DNA of 14,928 nucleotides from Bacteroidota bacterium (GCA_023251595.1 JAHEYM010000038.1:1-14928), one strand, 5' to 3'; positions 1 through 7,595 are shown, numbered from the stretch's first letter. Notes: a model not told the origin generated them from the sequence alone. Translations and numbers: made by a program.

Positions 1-1593
1 ATTCTCAAGAAAATCGTGTTTCGAAATAACTTTAAATTGTGCCTTTTCCTCACGGGTACTCAGAAATTGAACGGTTTTAGTAATAATTTCATTAAATGCA
101 TTGTGGTTCTGGTTCTGATAGAAATCCTGAAATCTCCATCTCCACAGTCCTTCGCCGGCAAGAACCGCAGTCTTTTTATCGCCATCCTCACGGAAAAGCA
201 AGAGCGGGTTAGAGGTTCTTTTAGATAAAATCTGTTGATTTAACAATGCGTAAGAATTGGATAAAGTTTTATACGTTCCAAATGGTCCGGTGACCGGTGG
301 AAATTTCGGAATCTTCTTGACGGTTTCATCCGAAATTGTGAATAATGAAAATTCCGGTGAATATGCAGGTATCATTTCATTGCTTTTATTTTTCCCTTCA
401 GTGATTGTCAAACCCGTCTGAAGATTATTGAAAGAACTTAATGAAGAACGAATTCCCAATATATACCAAACCGGAAGGTTTTCATTTTTTATTTTTGCGA
501 GCAATGCTGCAACGGGATGCTCATTTGAGGGTAATCCATGTAATATTGCCAAATTATATCCGGTAATATTTCCATCAAACTTGTCTGCAATCACAGTGGT
601 TATTTCAAAGTTCTCATTGCTTTCAATTCCTTGTTTAAGCGCTGCGAGATCGGGATGAGGTGCATCCGCTACCAATAAAATCCTCATCTTCTTTTCCAAT
701 ATTTCAATAAAAATATCTTTTTGATTATTGGTTTCGCTAATTTCTCCTTTCACAGTAGTAAGTCGGATCCGATAGTGCTGAATTCCTTTTTTCACGGCAT
801 CTAAAACGACAGGAACCATCGTATGAAAACTACTGCCGGATAAATCCAACGTCTTTTTAAATAAGACGAGACTATCTTTCTCAACACTCAAAGTTGTTCT
901 CTCACCTGAACATTGCTGTGCGTCGATATTAATCTGTAACGGAAAATTATTTCCGAGGTAAGCAATGCGGTTATAAAAAACAGAAGTTAATACAAGATCT
1001 TTTTGCACATTTGTGTCGCCGAGTGCAATCGTATATAATGGAATTTTTAAATTTTTGCCGGAATAAATCGGATTAGACCCTTTGTTATACAAGCCATCGC
1101 TGCCAAGAATAACGGCACCGAGATTTCTCCCCGAAAATTTTGTTTGCAATTCATCGAAAAATGAAGAGATGTCAGTTTGTTTGTCTGAAAAAGAAAAATC
1201 CATTTTTTCACGAACTTTATCTCCGAATGAATAAGAACGAACATCATAATCTTTCGACAATGAAGCGATCAGTTCCTTCATCTTTGCAGGATATTCTTTC
1301 ACCATCATCACACTGTCTTTCCCAATAAGAAGACTCTGACTATTATCCTGCGCAACAATTACAATTGGTTTTTCAACATCTCTCGAAACTGTTTTAATTA
1401 ATGGTGAGAGTAAATGAAATGCCAGTAAAGAAACAACAACGAATCTGAATCCGGCTAGCGTAAAAACCAGCCAGCGATGAATCTGATCCAGTGTTGCATC
1501 ACGAAAATAAAGTACACCGGAATAAATAAGTCCCAGTAAAAGGCATAATATTATATACCAGGAAGGAAGCTCTGTGACTAATTCGAAATTCAA
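1..1593 (-). CDS. Membrane-anchored von Willebrand factor A-type protein with a glutamine-amidotransferase-like region (3' end missing)
   Basis: The minus-strand frame is open from 1593 to the left edge: 531 codons with no stop, so the C-terminus is outside the window. No ATG fits. TTG at 1593 is the first possible start after an in-frame TAG two codons upstream, and it has a purine-rich GGGAGGGAG about 6 nt before it. Two hydrophobic segments (about residues 12-30 and 41-66) are followed by a VWA-like domain (about 76-200) with an intact metal-site DxSxS at D83-S85-S87 and a later SDG at 165-167. From about residue 303 (MRILLVADAPHPDLAALK) it resembles the amidotransferase-like region seen in large Bacteroidota VWA proteins. 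That family assignment is from memory, and the role is unknown, perhaps envelope-associated. It lies 121 bp downstream of fabG on the same strand and may share its transcript. The reading frame is very secure; the function is not. Confidence 0.85.
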   Translation of the reverse strand, partial: MNFELVTELPSWYIILCLLLGLIYSGVLYFRDATLDQIHRWLVFTLAGFRFVVVSLLAFHLLSPLIKTVSRDVEKPIVIVAQDNSQSLLIGKDSVMMVKEYPAKMKELIASLSKDYDVRSYSFGDKVREKMDFSFSDKQTDISSFFDELQTKFSGRNLGAVILGSDGLYNKGSNPIYSGKNLKIPLYTIALGDTNVQKDLVLTSVFYNRIAYLGNNFPLQINIDAQQCSGERTTLSVEKDSLVLFKKTLDLSGSSFHTMVPVVLDAVKKGIQHYRIRLTTVKGEISETNNQKDIFIEILEKKMRILLVADAPHPDLAALKQGIESNENFEITTVIADKFDGNITGYNLAILHGLPSNEHPVAALLAKIKNENLPVWYILGIRSSLSSFNNLQTGLTITEGKNKSNEMIPAYSPEFSLFTISDETVKKIPKFPPVTGPFGTYKTLSNSYALLNQQILSKRTSNPLLLFREDGDKKTAVLAGEGLWRWRFQDFYQNQNHNAFNEIITKTVQFLSTREEKAQFKVISKHDFLEN

Positions 1594-1624
1594 TTGCTAC
1601 TCCCTCCCATCGTTACCCCACCCG

Positions 1625-1644
1625 ACCTCCCCAAATGGGGAGGA
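1625..1644. repeat. Short GC-rich inverted repeat between fabG and the VWA gene
   Basis: CCTCCCC (1626-1632) and GGGGAGG (1637-1643) form a perfect 7-bp stem with the 4-nt loop AAAT. Another GGGGAGG follows at 1651-1657. The hairpin sits between two co-oriented minus-strand genes and has no U-tract on that strand, so it could be a dispersed repeat, a processing site or a weak attenuator rather than a true terminator. Confidence 0.6.
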
Positions 1645-1680
1645 GAAAAAGGGGAGGAAATTAGTTCTGTAATTGTTCAT

Positions 1681-1716
1681 TGTTAATTGTTAATTGTTAA
1701 TTGTTAATTGTTAATT
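1681..1716. repeat. Five-copy heptamer tandem repeat (TGTTAAT) abutting the fabG stop codon
   Basis: Five consecutive TGTTAAT units run from 1681 to 1715, and the last bases enter the fabG stop codon (TTA at 1715-1717, TAA on the minus strand). A seven-base period is a typical slippage-prone microsatellite. Unit gain or loss would change the fabG 3' end or the spacing to the next gene but not the FabG protein. Confidence 0.85.
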
Positions 1717-2461
1717 ATGTTAACATTCCACCATCTACTTGCAGCACCTGTCCCGTAATATATGAAGATAAATCGGAGCCAAGAAATACCGCCAGATTCG
1801 CCACGTCAATCACAGTTCCGGCTCTTTTCAATGGAATAGCATTTTTCCATTGTTCAACGGTTTCCGGGGGAAGTGAAGCCGTCATTTCCGATTCAACAAA
1901 TCCGGGTGCGATGGCATTTGATCGTATATTTCTGGAACCAAGTTCAATTGCAACAGATTTTGTAAAACCAATTATTCCAGCCTTCGAAGCAGCATAATTC
2001 GCCTGTCCTGCATTTCCTTTTATTCCAACAACAGAAGTCAGGTTTATAATACTTCCGCTTCTCTGTTTCAACATCGGACGTTGAATGGCTTTGGTCATGT
2101 TGAATACCGATTTGAGATTGGCACGAATGACAGAATCAAATTGTTCTTCCGACATCCGCATCAGCAAACCATCTCTTGTGATTCCGGCATTATTCACCAA
2201 TATATCTATTTTCCCGAATAATGCAAGAACGTCATTTACAAGTTTCTCCGAAGCTGCAAAATCTGATGCATCCGATTGAAAACCTTTTGCTTGAACACCC
2301 TTCGTAACCAGCGCATGCTCGAGTTCCTCCGCCTGTGCGGCCGATGACAACCACGTAAATGCAACTGTGGCACCCTCTTCAGCAAATCTGCGTGCGATAC
2401 CATTTCCGATACCTCTTGCAGCGCCGGTAATCAGCGCGACTTTTCCTTCTAATAATTTCAT
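1715..2461 (-). CDS. fabG: 3-oxoacyl-[acyl-carrier-protein] reductase
   Basis: This 248-aa classical short-chain dehydrogenase/reductase carries out the NADPH-dependent reduction of 3-oxoacyl-ACP in type II fatty-acid elongation in the cytoplasm. Visible motifs are the cofactor loop TGAARGIG (12-19), NNAG (90-93), N115, and the catalytic S143, Y156 and K160 (YAASK). The C-terminal GQVLQVDGG is typical of FabG. Length and start (MKLLEGKVALITG) are standard for the family. It follows sucD by 18 bp on the same strand, so co-transcription is likely, although the two enzymes are not in the same pathway. FabG-like SDRs overlap in sequence with other reductases, so the substrate is inferred. The general family is certain. 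Confidence 0.93.
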   Translation of the reverse strand: MKLLEGKVALITGAARGIGNGIARRFAEEGATVAFTWLSSAAQAEELEHALVTKGVQAKGFQSDASDFAASEKLVNDVLALFGKIDILVNNAGITRDGLLMRMSEEQFDSVIRANLKSVFNMTKAIQRPMLKQRSGSIINLTSVVGIKGNAGQANYAASKAGIIGFTKSVAIELGSRNIRSNAIAPGFVESEMTASLPPETVEQWKNAIPLKRAGTVIDVANLAVFLGSDLSSYITGQVLQVDGGMLT

Positions 2462-2479
2462 ATATAATTATATATTATT

Positions 2480-3361
2480 TCAGGCTACGACGTTTTTCAT
2501 CAATCTCGCCATCGCGCTCCCAATTTCGGCAGGCGATTCAACAACAGCAATTCCGCATTCAGCAAGAATCTTCATTTTAGCGGCGGCAGTATCAGCACTT
2601 CCACCTACAATGGCACCGGCATGTCCCATTTTTCTACCTGCCGGAGCAGTTCTCCCCGCGATAAAACCTACCACCGGTTTCGTTCCGTTTTCTTTCACCC
2701 AATATGCTGCATCAGCTTCCATCGCTCCACCGATCTCGCCAATCATCACGATACCTTCAGTGTCAGGATCTGCCATAAATAATTTCACCGCATCGAGAAT
2801 ACTCGTTCCGATGACCGGATCTCCGCCAACACCGATGCAGGTCGACTGACCCAAACCTTGTTTCGTGACCTGATCAACCGCCTCGTAAGTGAGTGTGCCA
2901 GAGCGTGAAACAATGCCGATTGTACCCTGTTTGTGGATAAAACCGGGCATGATTCCAACTTTGCATTCACCCGGCGTAATAATTCCCGGACAGTTCGGTC
3001 CGATGAGACGGGTGTCTTTTCCTCTCAAATATTCCTTCACCATAATCATGTCTTTAACCGGAATACCTTCCGTAATACATACGACCAATTTGATGCCTGC
3101 CTGCGCCGCTTCCATCACTGCATCAGCCGCAAAAGCTGGTGGAACAAAAATGACTGAAACATCTGCTCCCGTTGCCTTTACAGCTTGTTCAACCGTGTCA
3201 AAAACGGGTTTACCCAAATGGGTGGTACCGCCTTTCCCGGGAGTCACGCCACCGGTAATATTGGTTCCATAATCGATCATCTGTTGTGCATGAAAAGTTC
3301 CTTCCGAACCGGTGAAACCCTGCACAATTACCTTCGAATTTTTGTTGACTAAGACGCTCAT
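2480..3361 (-). CDS. sucD: Succinyl-CoA synthetase (ligase, ADP/GDP-forming) alpha subunit
   Basis: This 293-aa alpha subunit of the TCA-cycle enzyme interconverts succinyl-CoA and succinate with substrate-level NTP formation; it works with SucC, whose gene is not in the window. The CoA-binding GFTGSEGT lies at 15-22. GPNCPGIITPGECK, SRSGTLTYE and GVGGDP are all present, and the phosphorylated active-site histidine is H247 in GHAGAIVGG. The frame stays open upstream to 3415, but I chose M at 3361 for two reasons: homologues begin near MSVLVNKNSKVIVQG, and a good minus-strand -7 box (TAATTTTG, 3382-3389) lies inside the would-be extension. It is divergent from mnmE and 18 bp upstream of fabG. 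Confidence 0.95.
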   Translation of the reverse strand: MSVLVNKNSKVIVQGFTGSEGTFHAQQMIDYGTNITGGVTPGKGGTTHLGKPVFDTVEQAVKATGADVSVIFVPPAFAADAVMEAAQAGIKLVVCITEGIPVKDMIMVKEYLRGKDTRLIGPNCPGIITPGECKVGIMPGFIHKQGTIGIVSRSGTLTYEAVDQVTKQGLGQSTCIGVGGDPVIGTSILDAVKLFMADPDTEGIVMIGEIGGAMEADAAYWVKENGTKPVVGFIAGRTAPAGRKMGHAGAIVGGSADTAAAKMKILAECGIAVVESPAEIGSAMARLMKNVVA

Positions 3362-3381
3362 AGTATTTGGTTTGAAAGTCG

Positions 3382-3389
3382 CAAAATTA
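3382..3389 (-). promoter_or_regulatory. -7 box of the sucD promoter
   Basis: Read on the minus strand this is TAATTTTG, a perfect match to the Bacteroidota TAnnTTTG -7 element. It lies about 20 nt before the sucD ATG. A TTTG on the same strand at 3413-3416 is a possible -33 element, but the 23-nt spacing is longer than usual, and it would overlap the mnmE start codon. Confidence 0.5.
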
Positions 3390-3415
3390 ACCTTTTCTTT
3401 CGGCTGCCAACTCAA

Positions 3416-4894
3416 ATGAATAATTTTACCCCCATGAATTCAGGAATTTTTGACACAAACGACACGATCACCGCCCTATCCACTTCGCCCGGAACGGGCG
3501 CTATTGCAGTAATACGGGTCTCGGGGAGTAAGACTTTCAGCATTTGCAATCAAATTCTGTTTTCGACAAAAGGGAGCTCTTTGGACCTTCATGAATGTGG
3601 TTCGCATACTGTTCATTTATGTTGGGTGAAGGATGATGAAGCACAAATTGATGAAGTAGTCTTCACCATTTTCAAGGCACCGAATTCTTATACAGGAGAA
3701 GATGTAGTGGAAATTTCCTGTCATGGTTCGGTCTTTATTCAACAGGAAATTCTTTCTCTGCTTGTTCGACATGGTGCGAGGATGGCACAACCTGGTGAAT
3801 TTACTTTTCGGGCATTCATGAATGGGCGCATGGATCTGTCGCAGGCGGAGGCAGTAGCAGATCTTATCGCCACCGAAACCCGTCTCGGACATGATGTTGC
3901 GTTACGCCAAATGCGGGGAGGTTTTTCGGGGGAAATTAATTTATTGAGAGAAAAGTTGGTTGACTTCGCTTCGTTGATCGAATTAGAACTCGATTTTTCG
4001 GAGGAAGATGTCGAATTCGCCGACAGAAATATGCTGAATCAATTAATTATATATATACTTGAAAAAATAAATCAATTAATAAAAAGTTTCAGTTATGGAA
4101 ATGCAATCCGCCACGGAGTTCCTGTGGTGATTGCCGGAAAACCAAACGCAGGTAAATCTACATTATTAAATATTTTGTTGAAGGAAGAAAGGGCGATTGT
4201 CTCCCCCATCCCCGGAACAACAAGAGATACAATTGAAGATGTAATTACCATCGATGGAATCCAATTCCGTTTTATTGATACTGCGGGAATTCGTGAGACT
4301 TCCGATAGTATTGAAGCAGAAGGCGTTTTTCGTACGTATGAAAAAATAAATCAGGCATCTGTAATTTTATATATATTCGACATCAGTGAAATTTCGTCAG
4401 ATGAATTGATTAGTATCGTCGCTGAGATGAAGAAAGGATTTGGAATTTCAGATAAACCGATTCTATTAATTGGAAATAAAATAGATACTTCGACAGAGCT
4501 TGGTTCGACTGCGCTCACCGACCGCGCTTCGACAGAGCTCAGCGACCTTCGGTTATATCGAGATAAATTCGCCGGAATTCCCGGAATTATTTTTATTTCC
4601 GCTAAATTGAAATATAATATTAATCAAATTACAGAATCGTTAACCGGATGGGTGAACGAACAGAAACTGAGTAGTGGCGACACGGTAGTAACGAATGTAC
4701 GTCACCTCGAAGCCCTGACCCGCACCCGCGATTCGTTGCTGCAAGTAAAGGAAGGATTAAATCAGAATCTCTCCGGCGATCTGTTATCGGTGCATCTTCG
4801 GGGGGCTTTGCAGGAGTTAGGTGAAATTACCGGGACGATCACATCAGACGATTTATTAGCAAATATTTTCGGGAAGTTCTGCATCGGACAGTAA
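3416..4894 (+). CDS. mnmE: tRNA uridine-5-carboxymethylaminomethyl(34) synthesis GTPase MnmE
   Basis: MnmE with MnmG modifies U34 in the wobble position of several tRNAs. This 492-aa protein shows the N-terminal folate-binding domain (DTITALSTSPGTGAIAVIR), the central helical domain, and a G domain with G1 GKPNAGKST (241-249), G2 TTRDT (268-272), G3 DTAG (288-291), G4 NKID (354-357) and G5 SAK (395-397). The catalytic C-terminal Cys is in FCIGQ; the last residue is Q where CIGK is usual. It is about 30 aa longer than typical members because of a repetitive insert between G4 and G5 (about 359-381). The start could be M1 (3416) or M7 (3434); neither has a clear ribosome-binding site. It is divergent from sucD and is the last core gene before the accessory region. 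Confidence 0.95.
   Translation: MNNFTPMNSGIFDTNDTITALSTSPGTGAIAVIRVSGSKTFSICNQILFSTKGSSLDLHECGSHTVHLCWVKDDEAQIDEVVFTIFKAPNSYTGEDVVEISCHGSVFIQQEILSLLVRHGARMAQPGEFTFRAFMNGRMDLSQAEAVADLIATETRLGHDVALRQMRGGFSGEINLLREKLVDFASLIELELDFSEEDVEFADRNMLNQLIIYILEKINQLIKSFSYGNAIRHGVPVVIAGKPNAGKSTLLNILLKEERAIVSPIPGTTRDTIEDVITIDGIQFRFIDTAGIRETSDSIEAEGVFRTYEKINQASVILYIFDISEISSDELISIVAEMKKGFGISDKPILLIGNKIDTSTELGSTALTDRASTELSDLRLYRDKFAGIPGIIFISAKLKYNINQITESLTGWVNEQKLSSGDTVVTNVRHLEALTRTRDSLLQVKEGLNQNLSGDLLSVHLRGALQELGEITGTITSDDLLANIFGKFCIGQ
4489..4547 (+). repeat. Three in-frame copies of a ~20-bp dispersed-type repeat inside mnmE
   Basis: The units are TTCGACAGAGCT (4489-4500, partial), TTCGACTGCGCTCACCGACC (4504-4523) and TTCGACAGAGCTCAGCGACC (4528-4547). 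Unit starts are 15 and 24 nt apart, both multiples of three, so the reading frame is kept. They encode STEL, STALTD and STELSD in the loop between the G4 and G5 motifs of MnmE. Confidence 0.8.
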
Positions 4895-4950
4895 AGAGGG
4901 ATTTAATTCTTTAATATCGTAATTGATTGATTCTTCTCTTTAAAGTTTTT
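4892..4950 (+). terminator. Weak candidate terminator after mnmE
   Basis: TAAAGAG (4892-4898, including the stop codon) is complementary to CTCTTTA (4936-4942), and AAGTTTTT follows. The 37-nt loop is long and the stem is short, so this is only a tentative call. Confidence 0.2.
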
Positions 4951-5033
4951 ACTCTTTCCAAAAGTTTATCAAATGATAATGATTGCGAGTCACATTCATT
5001 TTCCGGGGAGTAAAATAGATTTGACAAATTCAT

Positions 5034-5345
5034 GAGAGTCTGCCGTCCGGAAATCATTAGGGATCCTTCCTTATCGCGCAAAGAGTTATAAAACTATTCT
5101 ATTTATACAACGCGAACGTCAGGATGACAAGTTCCGCACATCAAGGGTATGGAGGGGGACGCGCGCTGTGAAATTATTTTGTGTTCATTAAAAATGTCAA
5201 GCGCGCGTCCCCCTCCATACCACCCCCCAAAATATTGCGATGCGACATCGTCATCCCGAAAATCGCATTTAACCATTCTTTTACTTGAAAAATCTTAATG
5301 CGATTTGAAGGGATCTCTAACGATTTCCGGACGGTAAACTCTTCT
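5034..5345. repeat. Long nested fold-back (imperfect palindrome) element of about 310 bp
   Basis: The left half (5034-5167) and right half (5200-5345) align as reverse complements over nearly their whole length around a 32-nt loop. The inner arms 5146-5167 and 5200-5221 are a perfect 22-bp, GC-rich stem (GGTATGGAGGGGGACGCGCG and complement). A middle layer pairs CAGGATGAC with GTCATCCCG. The outer layer shares CCGTCCGGAAATC (5043-5055 and 5322-5334) plus TTAG and GATCC. Each arm can also fold locally, for example AAATCGCATT with TTAATGCGATTT near 5263-5306. No ORF covers it. It could be a MITE-like element, a dispersed intergenic repeat or a structured RNA. The gap 4895-5405 holds little else. 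Confidence 0.8.
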
Positions 5346-5411
5346 TAAGATGAGTCATGAGAAGTTAATGAAATAACCTATTAAATTCAACCCCCTCCTC
5401 AACTTTTGTCC

Positions 5412-5597
5412 ATGACCAGTGATTTCAGTAATTCACCGAACGATTATCCGCACATGGAATTCCTCGAAAAGGATTTATTTGCCAATATTGATTCCCTCTA
5501 TAATACTACAATAACTGGTGGAGCAAGTCAAATATTTGTGACGTTAGCCCCGGAATTGAAAACGAGTTTTCAAGACGTACTTACGAAAATTGGGTGA
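5412..5597 (+). CDS. Small uncharacterised ORF (61 aa), possibly a gene remnant
   Basis: An ATG at 5412 (or TTG at 5406) opens a short frame ending at TGA 5595-5597. The product is acidic and soluble-looking (MTSDFSNSPNDYPHMEFLEK to TLAPELKTSFQDVLTKIG), with no membrane segment or motif I recognise. The frame is closed by a TAA at 5382-5384, so it is not the tail of an unbroken longer gene here. It lies between two fold-back elements and has neither a promoter match nor a ribosome-binding site. It may be spurious, a relic of a decayed gene, or a genuine small protein. Confidence 0.25.
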   Translation: MTSDFSNSPNDYPHMEFLEKDLFANIDSLYNTTITGGASQIFVTLAPELKTSFQDVLTKIG

Positions 5598-5690
5598 TCT
5601 CAAAGTGGACATTTACCTATGGTTTAAATGTAAACGTTATTTGCAAAATTATTTTTCTTGCGCTGTTGATAAAAGTTGATAAAAAACGGA

Positions 5691-5825
5691 AACCCGGCTT
5701 GCATGTGACAATGGAAAACCCTAACTTCGTGGCTACCGTGAACGGTTTACCGTTCGAGAGCAAGCTCTCAAGGTGAAACCTACGGTAGCCAAATTTTTCT
5801 TCTATTGTCACATGCAAGCCGGGTT
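5691..5825. repeat. 135-bp element with perfect 22-bp terminal inverted repeats and cloverleaf-like interior
   Basis: The terminal arms 5691-5712 and 5804-5825 are exact reverse complements (AACCCGGCTTGCATGTGACA and two more bases). Inside is a second 10-bp stem, TGGCTACCGT (5730-5739) with ACGGTAGCCA (5782-5791). That stem encloses two small perfect hairpins, GAACGGT-TT-ACCGTTC (5740-5755) and GAGAGC-AA-GCTCTC (5756-5769). Short frames seen across it are open only because of the palindrome. The layout fits a non-autonomous REP/MITE-like element or a structured RNA. I see no obvious target-site duplication. Confidence 0.8.
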
Positions 5826-5888
5826 ACCAACTCTTTGTTTGTTCCGCAACGTTTTAGATTGACTTTTTTTCTCTTAACATTCGTATTC

Positions 5889-5917
5889 TGTCGCAAATAT
5901 TTACTACTTTTGCGACA
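5889..5917. promoter_or_regulatory. 29-bp dyad operator overlapping the antitoxin promoter
   Basis: TGTCGCAAA (5889-5897) and TTTGCGACA (5909-5917) are perfect inverted repeats separated by 11 bp. The right arm overlaps the -7 box TACTTTTG (5905-5912, consensus TAnnTTTG), and TTCG at 5880-5883 is a near -33 element with 21-nt spacing. The start codon is 16 nt downstream. Binding by the winged-helix antitoxin encoded next would block the promoter, as expected for an autoregulated toxin-antitoxin operon. The binding itself is inferred. Confidence 0.7.
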
Positions 5918-5933
5918 AGAAAGCTCCAAATAG

Positions 5934-6545
5934 ATGGATAAAACCATTGAATATCAACTACTTAAGAAAATAAAAAAAGCCAAGGGGGGCTCGCTCTTTT
6001 TTGTGCAAAATTTCCTGTCAATTGGCAATGCGAAAGCGGTCAGTAAAGCATTGGAAAGATTAGTTGCAAACAATGAAGTGGTTAGAGTTGCGGTCGGTAT
6101 TTACACCCGACCAAGGAAAAGCAAACTCTTAGGAATGATGTTACCGGGAATCGAGGATGTAGCGAAGGCAATAGCGCGAAGAGACAAAGCCCGTATTGTG
6201 CCAACCGGAGCCTATGCTCTAAATGCGTTGGGATTATCTACCCAAGTGACATTGAATGCTGTTTATCTGACTGACGGTGCTTCCCGAAAAGTGAAAATAG
6301 GAAGACAAACAATCAAGTTTAAAAAGGTTTCACCAAAAAATTTATCAGCAACGGGCGACATTAGCAAATTAGTTATTCAGGCATTAAAAGCGATTGGAGA
6401 AGGTAAAGTAGAACCCCACGAAGAAAGGCAGATTTTAAAATTACTCAAAAACGAAAAACAAATCCACCTCGAACACGATATTCAGCTTGCACCGGAATGG
6501 ATTAGAATAATAATGAGAAAAGCTTTGAAGGACGATAAAAAATGA
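5934..6545 (+). CDS. DUF6088 / AbiEi-like antitoxin, winged-helix protein
   Basis: This 203-aa protein looks like the DUF6088/AbiEi-type antitoxins found immediately upstream of AbiEii nucleotidyltransferase toxins. Residues about 1-60 resemble a winged helix-turn-helix, with SIGNAKAVSKALERLVANN as recognition region and VAVGIYTRP as wing. A central region (about 70-150, RIVPTGAYALNALGLSTQV) is typical of AbiEi C-terminal domains. It probably represses its own promoter through the 29-bp dyad just upstream and counteracts the partner toxin. Its TGA stop overlaps the toxin ATG by 4 nt (ATGA at 6542-6545), which indicates translational coupling. Assignment is by motif memory and context; the family is likely, the target unproven. 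Confidence 0.8.
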   Translation: MDKTIEYQLLKKIKKAKGGSLFFVQNFLSIGNAKAVSKALERLVANNEVVRVAVGIYTRPRKSKLLGMMLPGIEDVAKAIARRDKARIVPTGAYALNALGLSTQVTLNAVYLTDGASRKVKIGRQTIKFKKVSPKNLSATGDISKLVIQALKAIGEGKVEPHEERQILKLLKNEKQIHLEHDIQLAPEWIRIIMRKALKDDKK

Positions 6546-7555
6546 ATACCAACTTAGTAAAAATTTGGAATGAAATAAATCTTTCTGATAAGCAGGAAAT
6601 TTTCAAACAAGTTGGAGATCGGATGCGCTTATCGGATGCAGCAGTTGAGAAAGACTGGTGGGTAGTAAGAACTTTAGAGTTGGTTTTTTAAACAGAGATC
6701 GCAGAGCATATCGTTTTTAAAGGCGGTACAGCTTTGAGTAAAGCATGGAGGTTGATAGACCGTTTTTCGGAAGATGTAGATTTGGCATTAGACCGTAAAT
6801 TTTTAGGATTTAGCGAGGAGATGAGTTCTTCGCAGGTGAGAAAGCTCAGGAAAGATTCAGCTAAATATATATCTGAAAACTTTTTTCCTGAATTGAAAAG
6901 GGTATTTAAGCAAGCTGGTCTGGAGAATGTAAATATTCTGTTATCGGAAGTTAAAACCCGCGATCAAGACCCGTTAATTATTGAACTGCACTACCCAAGA
7001 ATTACTGCGACATCGAACTACTTATTACCGAGAGTGTTGGTTGAGATAGGAAGCCGTTCTTTAATGGAACCATATTCGCAAAAATCCTTTTCCTCGTTCG
7101 TTGGAGAACATTTCAAAGATCAGCCATTCGCAGATAAAAACATTACCATACCAACTGTAAATCCCGAACGGACTTTTTTAGAAAAAATATTTTTGCTTCA
7201 CGAGGAATTTCAAAAACCTTCGGATAAAAGTCGGGTAAACCGATTAAGCAGACATTTATATGACATTGAAAAACTGATGGACACTCCATTCGCTGAAATT
7301 GCTTTAGCAAATATGGAATTATATAAGAATATAGTCGAACACCGAAAAGCCGTTACACCTATTAGAGGAATTGACTATTCCAATCATGCACCCAAAAAAA
7401 TAAATCCGTTGCCACCCGCAAATTTAATTGAAGAGTGGCGCAAAGATTATGAACAAATGCAGGAAAGTATGATTAATACAGAATCACTTTCATTTGATAA
7501 AATGTTGGAGAGAATAAACATTTTGAAAAGTAGAATTAATAAATTAAGATTTTAA
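6542..7555 (+). pseudogene. AbiEii/AbiGii-type nucleotidyltransferase toxin interrupted by an in-frame stop
   Basis: From ATG 6542 the frame reads 49 codons (MNTNLVKIWNEINLSDKQE to VVRTLELVF), hits TAA at 6689-6691, then continues in the same frame to 7555. Ignoring the stop gives about 337 codons, normal for this family. Toxin motifs lie after the stop: FKGGTALSK (59-67), RFSEDVDL with D78 and D80 (74-81), PERTFLEKIFLLHEE, and RLSRHLYDIEKLM. The only in-frame start codon between the stop and the core is TTG 6734, which would lose the GGT of motif I, so a restarted product should be inactive. Members of the AbiE family transfer nucleotides, for example to tRNA acceptor ends. Because both parts are in one frame, a point change of a sense codon, not a frameshift, is the simplest cause. 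A sequencing error is possible. Confidence 0.85.
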
Positions 7556-7577
7556 AAGTCGATACAGAATTTTTCAG

Positions 7578-7595
7578 AACTTACTCCGGTAAGTT
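7578..7595 (+). terminator. Short hairpin after the toxin pseudogene
   Basis: AACTTAC-TCCG-GTAAGTT forms a perfect 7-bp stem with a tetraloop, 22 nt after the toxin stop. Only a short T run follows (TTTATG), so termination activity is uncertain. Confidence 0.3.

Noticed and set aside
2889..3272. 127-aa plus-strand frame inside sucD
   Set aside because: It is an antisense shadow of a conserved enzyme gene; no family features.
3362..3415. N-terminal extension of sucD to 3415
   Set aside because: It would contain the sucD -7 box and add 18 residues lacking in known SucD proteins.
5594..5817. Short frames on both strands across the 135-bp palindrome
   Set aside because: They mirror each other through the inverted repeat and have no homologue or start signal.
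6680..6700. Frameshift at the T-run in the toxin gene
   Set aside because: The segments before and after the stop are in the same frame, so a nonsense change explains the break without an indel.
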